64,000 nucleotides of DNA from Streptomyces collinus (GTDB lineage Bacteria > Actinomycetota > Actinomycetes > Streptomycetales > Streptomycetaceae). The stretch spans positions 3,658,001-3,722,000 of the forward strand of contig NZ_CP133771.1 in assembly GCF_031348265.1 (NCBI RefSeq), in the 5' to 3' direction. The position numbers and the translations under genes were made by a program. The first letter of the stretch is position 1, and every line of letters starts with the position of its first letter. Below are positions 42,457-50,045 of this stretch, in pieces. The notes under the pieces are model-generated. The model was not told where the DNA came from. It saw only the letters and a list, made by a program, of their open reading frames with translations, and made no database searches.

Positions 42457-43317
42457 ATGGCGAACAAGGCGAACGTGACGGACCAGGAAGGCGCCGGGAT
42501 CGGCGTCATCGGCGGCTCGGGGTTCTACTCCTTCCTCGACGACGTGACCGAGATCCAGGTCGACACCCCGTACGGGCCGCCCAGCGACTCCCTCTACCTC
42601 GGTGACGTCGCCGGCCGGCGGGTCGCCTTCCTGCCGCGGCACGGCCGGGGCCACCACCTGCCGCCGCACCGGATCAACTACCGGGCCAACCTGTGGGCCC
42701 TGCGCTCGGTCGGCGTGCGCCAGGTCCTGGCCCCGTGCGCCGTGGGCGGACTGCGCCCCGAGTACGGGCCGGGCACGCTGCTCGTGCCGGACCAGCTGGT
42801 CGACCGCACCAAGTCCCGCACGGGCACCTACTTCGACGGGCTGCCCCTGCCCGACGGCTCCGTGCCGAACGTGGTGCACGTGTCGCTGGCCGACCCCTAC
42901 TGCCCCGCGGGGCGGGCCGTCGCACTGAAGGCGGCACGCGGCCGGGACTGGGAGCCGGTGGACGGCGGCACGCTGGTCGTGGTCGAGGGGCCGCGCTTCT
43001 CGACCCGTGCGGAGTCGCTGTGGCACCAGGCGCAGGGCTGGTCGGTGGTGGGCATGACCGGCCACCCCGAGGCGGCGCTCGCCCGGGAGCTGGAGCTCTG
43101 CTACACGTCGCTGACCCTGGTCACCGACCTCGACGCGGGCGCCGAGACGGGCGAGGGCGTCTCGCACGACGAGGTGCTGCGGGTGTTCGCGGCGAATGTG
43201 GACCGGCTGCGGGGGGTGCTGTTCGACGCGGTGGCCGGGCTGCCCGCGGAGGCTGAGCGGGACTGTTTGTGTGTGAGTGCGCTGGGTGGTATGGATCCGG
43301 GGTTTGTGCTGCCGTAG
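42457..43317 (+). CDS. mtnP: S-methyl-5'-thioadenosine phosphorylase
   Basis: 286 aa, ATG start. Cleaves methylthioadenosine with phosphate in the methionine salvage route. Family motifs: GVIGGSGFYSFLDDV, PRHGRGHHLPPHRINYRANLWAL, VLAPCAVGGLRPEYGPGTLLVPDQLVDRT, VVEGPRFSTRAESL, and VVGMTGHPEAALARELELCY at the base-binding region. The Gly-His pair before PE differs from the human enzyme's TTVPE, as in actinobacterial members. Its 3' end runs straight into a G-rich repeat array. Confidence 0.93.
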   Translation: MANKANVTDQEGAGIGVIGGSGFYSFLDDVTEIQVDTPYGPPSDSLYLGDVAGRRVAFLPRHGRGHHLPPHRINYRANLWALRSVGVRQVLAPCAVGGLRPEYGPGTLLVPDQLVDRTKSRTGTYFDGLPLPDGSVPNVVHVSLADPYCPAGRAVALKAARGRDWEPVDGGTLVVVEGPRFSTRAESLWHQAQGWSVVGMTGHPEAALARELELCYTSLTLVTDLDAGAETGEGVSHDEVLRVFAANVDRLRGVLFDAVAGLPAEAERDCLCVSALGGMDPGFVLP

Positions 43318-43415
43318 GGGGCGGTTTGCTTGCGCAGGGGGCGGTTTGCTGGCGCAGGGGGCGGTTTGCTTGCGCAGGGGGCGGCTTGCGTAGGGGGCGG
43401 CTTGCGTAGGGGGCC
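43317..43415. repeat. Tandem repeat array after mtnP
   Basis: Three copies of a 20-bp unit GGGGGCGGTTTGCTTGCGCA (one with G for T), then two copies of a shortened 16-bp unit GGGGGCGGCTTGCGTA, then a GGGGGCCGGGGG end. The array begins at the last bases of the mtnP stop region and lies wholly between genes. G-runs spaced about 15-20 bp apart lie on the plus strand. Confidence 0.9.
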
Positions 43416-43559
43416 GGGGGATCGACTTGCCGTGGGGGAACCCGGAGGTTGCCGTTCGGGTGAGGGAGTTGTCCACAGGTCGGCGGTGGGTCCACAGGCC
43501 TGAGCGGGCGGTGGCGCGAGGCCCCATCGTGGGGTGCGCAAGCCGGTCCCTCGTCGCAG

Positions 43560-44162
43560 GTGGTGGTCTCCGTGTCCCTCGCTCGTTCCTCGGCCGTACC
43601 CTCGTCTCCCTCCTGGTCGCTCGCCTCCTGCCCGCCCGGGGCGGAGGTGCCCGCGACCCGTGAGGTGCCGCGGTTCGATCCGGTACGGGTGCGCGGCGGG
43701 CACCGGTCCGGCCGGCTCGTCCGGCACCGGCGGCGGGCCGTGGCCGTGGGGCTCGCGGTCACCGCCACGGCACTCGTGGCGGCGGGCCCGCGCGAGACCG
43801 ACGGGGCCCGTGGCCATCCCGGGGCGCGGCCTCCCGCGCAGACGGCCCCGGTGTCCGGGGAGCATCCCGCGCACACGCGCCGTACCGCGGGCTCGGTGAC
43901 GGCCCCGGTCCGGATCGCCGACGCGGCCACGGTACGGCTGCTGCGGCCCGGCGACCGGGTCGACGTCATCGCCGCCGAGGGGGCGGTGCCGGGCGGGGAC
44001 GCCCGGGTGGTCGCGCGCGGGGCCAGGGTGACGAAGGTGCCGGAGCCGGTGGAGGGCGCGGGGGACAGCGGGGCGCTGGTCGTGCTGTCGGTGCCGCGGG
44101 CCACCGCCGCCCGGCTGGCCGGCGCGAGTGCCACCGGACGGCTGGCGGTGACCCTGTGGTGA
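43560..44162 (+). CDS. SAF/RcpC-like (CpaB-type) secreted or membrane protein
   Basis: 200 aa from a GTG at 43560. The start is uncertain because no good ribosome site is visible and several downstream GTGs are possible. A hydrophobic segment (AVAVGLAVTATALVAAG, about residues 60-76) follows a basic stretch and may be a signal anchor. The C-terminal part (RLLRPGDRVDVIAAEG, ARVVARGARVTKVPE, LVVLSVPRATAARLAG) matches the RcpC/CpaB half of Flp-pilus assembly proteins. No tad or flp genes are nearby, so the role is unclear. Two TTGTCCACA-like 9-mers precede it. Confidence 0.72.
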   Translation: MVVSVSLARSSAVPSSPSWSLASCPPGAEVPATREVPRFDPVRVRGGHRSGRLVRHRRRAVAVGLAVTATALVAAGPRETDGARGHPGARPPAQTAPVSGEHPAHTRRTAGSVTAPVRIADAATVRLLRPGDRVDVIAAEGAVPGGDARVVARGARVTKVPEPVEGAGDSGALVVLSVPRATAARLAGASATGRLAVTLW

Positions 44163-44297
44163 TTGCGTGCATGATCTCGTCAAGGCCCTCGTTCAAGGGA
44201 CCTGGTTGCCCGGTTCGGCCCAACGGTGACGTAGGTTGCGGAGCGTTTTGTTCCACAAGCTGCTCTACAAGCTGCTCGTACGATGAGAGGCCCCCAG

Positions 44298-44756
44298 GTG
44301 AGCGAGAAGAAGGAGCCGAGTGTCTTGGAGGGCTTCCGGGCCTTCCTGATGCGCGGGAACGTCGTCGATCTGGCGGTGGCGGTGGTGATCGGTGCCGCCT
44401 TCACCAACATCGTCAACGCCGTGGTGAAGGGGATCATCAACCCGGTCGTCGGCGCCATCGGTACCAAGAACCTCGACCACTACAGCTCATGCCTGAGCTC
44501 GACCTGCGAGGGCGAGCAGGGCATCCAGATCCTGTGGGGTTCCGTCCTCGGTGCCGCCCTGAGCTTCGTGATCACCGCGGCGGTCGTCTACTTCCTGATG
44601 GTCCTGCCCATGGCGAAGTACCTCGCCCGGCAGGAGGCCCGCCGGAAGGCGAAGGAGGACACGCAGGAGGTCCTCGAGGTCACCGAGCTGGAGGTCCTGA
44701 AGGAGATCCGGGACGCCCTGGTCGCCCAGCGCGGCTCGGGGCAGGACCGGGAGTAG
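44298..44756 (+). CDS. mscL: Large-conductance mechanosensitive channel MscL
   Basis: 152 aa from the GTG at 44298, which has GAGAGG about 8 nt upstream; an ATG 15 bp earlier lacks a site. A homopentameric channel that opens under hypo-osmotic shock. TM1 is VVDLAVAVVIGAAFTNIVNAVVKGI, preceded by FRAFLMRGN. TM2 is IQILWGSVLGAALSFVITAAVVYFLMV. The C-terminal helix is long and charged. An extra periplasmic loop has two Cys (SCLSSTC) that could form a disulphide, unlike the E. coli protein. Confidence 0.95.
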   Translation: MSEKKEPSVLEGFRAFLMRGNVVDLAVAVVIGAAFTNIVNAVVKGIINPVVGAIGTKNLDHYSSCLSSTCEGEQGIQILWGSVLGAALSFVITAAVVYFLMVLPMAKYLARQEARRKAKEDTQEVLEVTELEVLKEIRDALVAQRGSGQDRE

Positions 44757-44766
44757 CGCGACGGCT

Positions 44767-44946
44767 TCAGAGGTGGTGGGGCGGCTTCTCGTCAAGGAAG
44801 CGCTTGAGGTCCGCCGCACTGCCGCCGGAATCGGTGCGCTCGCCCCAGCCGCGGTCGGTGTCGTCGGAGGACTGCTGGTCGAGCGGGTCGTCGAAGACCA
44901 GCGCGGGCTTCGGCTCGCGCGGCTCGGGGCCGGGGACGGTACTCAT
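44767..44946 (-). CDS. Small acidic hypothetical protein (59 aa)
   Basis: A 59-aa open frame with an ATG start at 44946 and TGA stop at 44767-44769, opening MSTVPGPEPREPKPALVFDDPLD and ending LKRFLDEKPPHHL. Codon use is normal for this genome (third-position GC). It is convergent with mscL (10-bp gap) and diverges from the LtrA gene. The regular composition and clean fit between neighbours argue for a real gene. No domain is recognised; mostly disordered, acidic. Confidence 0.65.
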   Translation of the reverse strand: MSTVPGPEPREPKPALVFDDPLDQQSSDDTDRGWGERTDSGGSAADLKRFLDEKPPHHL

Positions 44947-45002
44947 GCAACCAGGGTACGGTCGCGGAGAAATTCCCCGTGCCTTCTGCTCTGCTGGGAC
45001 GC

Positions 45003-46235
45003 ATGACGTCCAGCCCCACTCCCCCGCCCGTCCCCTCGCGCGCGCACGGCAGCAGGGGAGCGCTGCGCAGGCTTCGGGCCCGTGGCCGCGACGAGGCGCA
45101 CCGGACGGCCTCGCCGCTGGAGCTCTTCTTCGACCTGTGCTTCGTCGTGGCCGTCGCCCAGGCGGGCATCGAGCTGGTGCACTCCGTCGCCGAGGGGCAC
45201 GCGGGCCAAGGCATCCTCGACTACGCGATGGTGTTCTTCGCCCTGTGGTGGGCGTGGATGAACTTCACCTGGTTCGCCTCGGCGTACGACAACGACGACG
45301 TCCTCTACCGGGTCGTCACGCTGGTGCAGATCGCCGGTGTGCTGGTCCTCGCGGCGGGAGTCTCGCGGGCGTTCGAGGACCACGAGTACCTCGTGGTCTG
45401 GCTCGGGTACGCGATCATGCGGGTGGCCATGGCGGCGCAGTGGCTGCGGGCGGCCCGCGCCGCCGAGGGCCCGGAGCGCACGACGGCCCTGCGTTACGCC
45501 GGCGGCGTGCTGGCGTGCCAGGTCGGCTGGCTGGGGCTGCTGTTCCTGCCCGAGGGGGCCCGGCCCTGGTGGTTCCTGGTGATGGCGCTGCTGGAGATGT
45601 GCGTGCCACTCTTCGCGGAGAGGGACCACTCCACGTCCTGGCATCCCCGTCACATCGCGGAGCGGTACGGGCTGTTCACCATCATCGTGCTCGGCGAGAC
45701 GATCGCGGCGGCCACGATCGCGGTGAAGTCCGGCATCGACGAGAACGACGCGCTGGGCGAGCTCCTCCCCATCGCGGCGGGCGGGCTGCTGGTCATCTTC
45801 GCCGCGTGGTGGATCTACTTCGTGGTGCCCATCCACGGCCATCTGCGGACCAACCGCCAGGCGTTCCTGTGGGGCTACGGCCACTACCTGGTCTTCGCCT
45901 CGGCGGCGGCGATCGGGGCCGGGCTGGAGGTGGCGGTGGAGCAGACGGTCGGGGAGGCGCACGTCTCCACGCTGGCGGCGTCGGCCGCGGTGACGCTGCC
46001 GACGGCCCTGTACCTGCTCACGGTGTGGGCCCTGCACTCGCGCCACTTCAAACGGGGCATCACCCAGCAGCTGGTGCTGCCGACGACGGCCCTGCTGGTG
46101 ATCTGCTGCACGTTCCTGGGGCACTGGGCGGTGTTCGCGGCGGGAGTGGTCTGCGCCCTGTCGGTGGCGGCCGGAGAGACCCTGGCCACGCGCCGGACCG
46201 CGCGGGAGAGCGGGCCGGCGACGCGGACCGGGTGA
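45003..46235 (+). CDS. Low temperature requirement protein A (LtrA) family membrane protein
   Basis: 410 aa from the ATG at 45003; a GTG at 44979 is in frame but lacks support. An Arg-rich cytoplasmic lead precedes the family signature TASPLELFFDLCFVVAVAQ. About 10-12 membrane helices follow, with FFALWWAWMNFTWFASAYDNDD, RHIAERYGLFTIIVLGET and GHYLVFASAAAIGAGLE as other LtrA motifs. The family is named after a Listeria cold-growth gene; its biochemical function is unknown. Confidence 0.9.
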   Translation: MTSSPTPPPVPSRAHGSRGALRRLRARGRDEAHRTASPLELFFDLCFVVAVAQAGIELVHSVAEGHAGQGILDYAMVFFALWWAWMNFTWFASAYDNDDVLYRVVTLVQIAGVLVLAAGVSRAFEDHEYLVVWLGYAIMRVAMAAQWLRAARAAEGPERTTALRYAGGVLACQVGWLGLLFLPEGARPWWFLVMALLEMCVPLFAERDHSTSWHPRHIAERYGLFTIIVLGETIAAATIAVKSGIDENDALGELLPIAAGGLLVIFAAWWIYFVVPIHGHLRTNRQAFLWGYGHYLVFASAAAIGAGLEVAVEQTVGEAHVSTLAASAAVTLPTALYLLTVWALHSRHFKRGITQQLVLPTTALLVICCTFLGHWAVFAAGVVCALSVAAGETLATRRTARESGPATRTG

Positions 46236-46244
46236 GGGCCTCCA

Positions 46245-46306
46245 CGATCCGGTCCACGAGCGGGTCCGCGATCCGGTCCACGAGCGGGTCCGCGATCCGA
46301 TCCGGG
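46245..46306. repeat. 24-bp tandem repeat downstream of the LtrA gene
   Basis: CGATCCGGTCCACGAGCGGGTCCG occurs at 46245-46268 and again at 46269-46292, followed by a partial, altered third copy to about 46306. It starts 10 bp after the stop codon. The remaining 76 bp before the next gene show nothing else. Confidence 0.85.
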
Positions 46307-46382
46307 TGTAGGTCAACCGGCTGACGCGGCAGCCACCGGCCGGTACGCCCGCCGGGCCGGGCGGCGGACGAGACTGGGCCCC

Positions 46383-47411
46383 ATGACAGTTGACGCACTG
46401 ACGGATGTCACCGGCCTGCGTGTGGGACACGCGACGCGCACCGGCGACGGTTGGCTCACCGGCACCACGGTCGTGCTCGCCCCGGAGGGCGGGGCCGTGG
46501 CCGCCGTGGACGTGCGGGGCGGCGGGCCCGGCACCAAGGAGACGGACGCGCTGGATCCGCGCAACGTGGTGCGGAAGGTGGAGGCGGTCGTGCTGACCGG
46601 CGGCAGCGCCTACGGGCTCGACGCCGCGTCGGGGGTGATGGCCTGGCTGGAGGAGCGTGGGCGCGGGATCCGTGTCGGGCCGGAAGCAGGGCAGGTCGTG
46701 CCGGTGGTGCCCGCCGCCTGCGTCTTCGATCTGGGGCGGGGCGGTGACTTCCGGGCCCGGCCGGACGCGGCGACCGGCCGGGCCGCGGTCGAGGCCGCCG
46801 CGGCGAGCGAGCTCGGCGCGCCGGTGCCCCAGGGGTGCGTCGGGGCGGGCACGGGAGCGGTGGCCGGGGTGGTGAAGGGCGGTATCGGCAGCGCGAGCAC
46901 GGTGCTCGGCTCGGGGATCACGGTGGCCTCGCTGGTCGTGGCCAACGCGGCGGGATCGGCGGTGGATCCGGAAACGGGGGTGCTGTACGGGGAGTTGTTC
47001 GAGGGGCGGGTGGAGTACCCGGCGGAGGAGGTGCACGCGCGGGCGCGGCGGCGCCTCGCCGAGACGGCCGCGAGGAACACGTCGCCCCCGCTCAACACGA
47101 CGCTCGCGGTGGTCGCCACGGACGCGGACCTGTCCAAGGCGCAGGCGCAGAAGCTGGCCGGCACGGCGCACGACGGCATCGCCCGTGCGGTGCGTCCGGT
47201 GCATCTCCTCAACGACGGGGACACGGTGTTCGCGCTGGCGACGGGCGGCCGGGCCCTGGACGCCGCGAACCCGCTCGCCCTGAACGAGATCCTCGCGGCG
47301 GGCGCGGACATGGTGACGCGCGCGATCGTCCGGGCCGTGCGGGCGGCGCACCCGGTGGACGGTCCGGGCGGGGCGTGGCCGTCGTACGGGGAGCTGTACG
47401 CGGAGGGCTGA
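46383..47411 (+). CDS. P1-family peptidase (L-aminopeptidase/D-esterase, DmpA-like)
   Basis: 342 aa, ATG start. An Ntn-type self-cleaving aminopeptidase. N-terminal LTDVTGLRVGHATRTGDGWLTGTTVVLAPEGG and LTGGSAYGLDAASGV are standard. The autocleavage and nucleophile site is PPLNTTLAVVATDA (about residue 240), with Thr as the probable new N-terminus where DmpA has Ser. Family members release N-terminal residues from peptides or D-amino-acid esters. No partner genes are obvious. Confidence 0.9.
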   Translation: MTVDALTDVTGLRVGHATRTGDGWLTGTTVVLAPEGGAVAAVDVRGGGPGTKETDALDPRNVVRKVEAVVLTGGSAYGLDAASGVMAWLEERGRGIRVGPEAGQVVPVVPAACVFDLGRGGDFRARPDAATGRAAVEAAAASELGAPVPQGCVGAGTGAVAGVVKGGIGSASTVLGSGITVASLVVANAAGSAVDPETGVLYGELFEGRVEYPAEEVHARARRRLAETAARNTSPPLNTTLAVVATDADLSKAQAQKLAGTAHDGIARAVRPVHLLNDGDTVFALATGGRALDAANPLALNEILAAGADMVTRAIVRAVRAAHPVDGPGGAWPSYGELYAEG

Positions 47412-47576
47412 ACAGGCCTGCGGGCACAGCGGATTCACAGCCGACCCGGAATTTGTCGCGGTTCTGTCACGTGACGGCCCTCATGGGGAACGGACGGAAC
47501 CCGACCGGCTCCCCGGCCCCTCTTCCCTCACGTACTGGAGCGGATCACGCAACATCACACGAACTGGGAGCAGCCC

Positions 47577-48794
47577 GTGACAACGCCGAACATTTCAGCG
47601 CGGCGCACTCTGGGGGCCTGTGCCGCCCTGATGGTCGGCGCCCTGACGCTCACCGCCTGCGGGGGCAGCGCCAACGCCAAGGACGACGGGAAGGGTGGCA
47701 AGGGCGACCCGAAGACGTCGGTCGCGAAGATCGCCATCTCGGCGAAGGACGGTTCGACCGGCGCGTCCATCAACGCGACCGGCGTGAAGGTCAGCGACGG
47801 GAAGCTGACCGAGGTGAAGATGACCGTGGCGGGCAGCGGGCAGACCGTTGCGGGTTCGGTCTCCGGCGACGGCAAGGTGTGGAAGCCGAAGGAACAGCTG
47901 GAGCGCGGGACGAAGTACCAGATATCGGCGACCGCCAAGGACGCGGACGGCCGGACGGCCGCGGCCAACTCCATCTTCACGACGGTGACGTCGTCGAACA
48001 GCTTCATCGGGACGTACACGCCGGACAACGGCACGACGGTCGGCGTGGGCATGCCGGTGTCGTTCACCTTCGACAAGGCCATCACCGACCGGAAGGCCGT
48101 GCAGTCGCACATCACGGTCTCCTCCAGCAGCGGGCAGAAGGTCGTCGGGCACTGGTTCAACGGGCAGCGGCTCGACTTCCGTCCCGAGGACTACTGGAAG
48201 GCCGGCTCCAAGGTCACGATGAAGATCGACCTGGACGGGGTCGAGGGGGCGAACGGCGTCTACGGCGTGCAGAAGAAGACGGTCACCTTCACGGTGGGCC
48301 GTTCACAGGTCTCCACGGTCGACGTCAACACCCAGACCATGACGGTCGTGCGGGACGGCAAGACCGTCAAGTCGATCCCGATCTCGGCGGGCAGCCCGGA
48401 GCACACCACGTACAACGGGCAGATGGTGATCTCCGAGAAGTTCGTGCAGACCCGGATGAACAGCCGGACGGTCGGGCTGGGCGGGGAGTACGACATCCCG
48501 GACGTGCCGCACGCGATGCGTCTGACGACGTCGGGCACGTTCATCCACGGCAACTACTGGTACAACAAGGGCAACCCGCCCTTCGGCCGTCAGGGCACCA
48601 GCCACGGCTGCGTGGGTCTCGCCGACGTCCAGGGCGCGGGCGGCAGCACTCCGGCCAAGTGGTTCTACGACAACTCCCTCGTCGGGGACGTGGTGATCGT
48701 GAAGAACTCCCCCGACAAGACGGTGGCGCCGGACAACGGGCTCAACGGCTGGAACATGGCGTGGAGCCAGTGGGTCGCGGGCAGCGCCTCCTGA
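47577..48794 (+). CDS. Lipoprotein L,D-transpeptidase (YkuD) with Ig-like domains
   Basis: 405 aa, GTG start. A lipobox LTACG puts the lipid-modified Cys at residue 28. Two Ig-like (Big-type) beta domains follow (about 50-240: SPRDGATG-like AKDGSTGASINATGVKVSDG, then TPDNGTTVGVGMPVSFTF). The YkuD catalytic domain then runs to about 385, with HGNYW and the active-site S342-H-G-C345-VGL. It makes 3-3 cross-links in peptidoglycan and can give tolerance to beta-lactams that hit D,D-transpeptidases. It ends with a short Trp-containing tail (NGWNMAWSQW). A strong terminator follows. Confidence 0.94.
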   Translation: MTTPNISARRTLGACAALMVGALTLTACGGSANAKDDGKGGKGDPKTSVAKIAISAKDGSTGASINATGVKVSDGKLTEVKMTVAGSGQTVAGSVSGDGKVWKPKEQLERGTKYQISATAKDADGRTAAANSIFTTVTSSNSFIGTYTPDNGTTVGVGMPVSFTFDKAITDRKAVQSHITVSSSSGQKVVGHWFNGQRLDFRPEDYWKAGSKVTMKIDLDGVEGANGVYGVQKKTVTFTVGRSQVSTVDVNTQTMTVVRDGKTVKSIPISAGSPEHTTYNGQMVISEKFVQTRMNSRTVGLGGEYDIPDVPHAMRLTTSGTFIHGNYWYNKGNPPFGRQGTSHGCVGLADVQGAGGSTPAKWFYDNSLVGDVVIVKNSPDKTVAPDNGLNGWNMAWSQWVAGSAS

Positions 48795-48837
48795 CCACCT
48801 GAAAGACCACTCAGCTGGGGTTTTTGACGGACCGACC

Positions 48838-48874
48838 GGGCCGCGCGGGAACTTTTCGCGCGGCCCGCGCGTTT
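48838..48874 (+). terminator. Terminator after the L,D-transpeptidase gene
   Basis: GGGCCGCGCG (48838-48847) pairs perfectly with CGCGCGGCCC (48857-48866), followed by GCGCGTTTTCC, which gives a short U-tract. A TTTTT run also lies at 48821-48825 before it. Confidence 0.85.
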
Positions 48875-48972
48875 TCCAGGACGTACGTTTTCTCGGTTCC
48901 CGGACATGATGTCCGACCGAGGGGCTACCGTATGCACCCACAAGGTGACATGCAGCAACGCCGGGAGAAACC

Positions 48973-49719
48973 TTGAGCGTTCCGTACGAGACGGCAGCGT
49001 ACGAACCCCACGACTCGCCCGAGACTCCGGAGGAGCACCTCGCGCGACTCCTCGGCCGCGCCCTGAACTCCTTCGAGCTACCGGACGAGACGATAAGGCG
49101 CCTGGACTGCGCGCTGGCGCACGACGGTTCGCTGCACTCCGCGCACCACAGCGCGGGCCTGCACCGGGAGACGTACCGGCACACGTGGCTGCTCGCCGAC
49201 GGTTCCGCGCTCACGCTCTGGGAGCTCGTCCACAACACCGCGCCGGGCAGCGACCCGCATCACGAGGTGTACGTCGACGAGGAGGAGCTGCGCGCCGCCA
49301 CCCTGCGGCTGCCGCTGCCGCCGGACACCCCGGACTTCGAACTGCCGGTGACGGTACAGCTGTCACCGGTCCCCGCTCCCCGGCACGCGTACGCCGCGGA
49401 GAACTCCGCGGACCACGCGCGCCGTTTACTGCGCCGGGCGGAGAACACGGACCGGCCGGGCGCGGACACGGCGGCCCTGCTGGCCACGGCGTCGGGGCAC
49501 CAGATCACCCAGGCCTTCGGCCGCCCGTGCCGGGCGGGCCGGGCGGGCCTTGGCTTCTCGCTCTACGAGCACGCGTTCCTGCTGCGCGACGGCGAGGAGG
49601 TCTCCCTCTGGGAGGTCGAGCACACGGCGACGCCGGACGGGCGGCACATGTGCGAGGTGTACGCCAGCGAGGACGCGGCGCGCGAGGCGATGGAGCGGCG
49701 GGCTTCGCAACTCTCCTGA
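48973..49719 (+). CDS. DUF6227 family protein
   Basis: 248 aa, TTG start after GGGAGAAACC. A Streptomyces-type protein with two related halves: HTWLLADGSALTLWELVHNTAPG...EVYVDEEELRAA in the first and HAFLLRDGEEVSLWEVEHTATPDG...CEVYASEDAAREA in the second. So it is an internal duplication of a domain of about 90 residues. It is acidic and soluble. No function is known to me. It is an isolated gene between two terminators. Confidence 0.82.
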   Translation: MSVPYETAAYEPHDSPETPEEHLARLLGRALNSFELPDETIRRLDCALAHDGSLHSAHHSAGLHRETYRHTWLLADGSALTLWELVHNTAPGSDPHHEVYVDEEELRAATLRLPLPPDTPDFELPVTVQLSPVPAPRHAYAAENSADHARRLLRRAENTDRPGADTAALLATASGHQITQAFGRPCRAGRAGLGFSLYEHAFLLRDGEEVSLWEVEHTATPDGRHMCEVYASEDAAREAMERRASQLS

Positions 49720-49769
49720 AGCAGAACCGTCTTGAGGCAGACCGCCTCTTGCCAGACGTCTCTGTCGCC

Positions 49770-49928
49770 CTAGACGTCTCTGTCGCCGAGGTGGCGCACC
49801 AGCTCGGCGAAGGCGGCTCTCTCCTCGGTGGTCAGCTCCACGGACTCCGACCGGGGGCCCGTCTGCCGCTGTTGCGGGAGGGCGGGGAGCGGGTGGCCTT
49901 CGGGCCATCGGGAGACGTGCTCAGGCAT
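49770..49928 (-). CDS. Small hypothetical protein (52 aa)
   Basis: A 52-aa open frame, ATG at 49928, TAG at 49770-49772, opening MPEHVSRWPEGHPLPALPQQRQTG-type sequence and closing with LTTEERAAFAELVRHLGDRDV, which should form an amphipathic helix. Codon use is normal. Its 3' end lies in a duplicated 16-bp stretch: AGACGTCTCTGTCGCC at 49754-49769 and again at 49772-49787. The second copy encodes the last residues. It is convergent with DUF6227. Confidence 0.6.
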   Translation of the reverse strand: MPEHVSRWPEGHPLPALPQQRQTGPRSESVELTTEERAAFAELVRHLGDRDV

Positions 49929-49944
49929 GCGCCCCAGTAGACAC

Positions 49945-49974
49945 CACGGCCCGGGACTTCGGTCCCGGGCCGTG
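49945..49974. terminator. Hairpin with a UUCG loop between fruA and the 52-aa gene
   Basis: A 13-bp perfect stem CACGGCCCGGGAC / GTCCCGGGCCGTG closed by TTCG. The same hairpin reads on the minus strand, where it can terminate the fru operon 72 bp after the fruA stop. Confidence 0.8.
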
Positions 49975-50045
49975 ACTTTCGTGATCTATCTCGCAGGTGG
50001 CATGAACGGTTCACACGCCTCGAAAGGGGCGAACCTCCAGCCGTT

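Noticed and set aside
43317..43415. CRISPR array
   Set aside because: The repeats are directly adjacent without unique spacers and no cas genes occur in the window.
43469..43497. Replication origin
   Set aside because: Only two DnaA-like 9-mers; no dnaA, dnaN or gyr genes and no box cluster.
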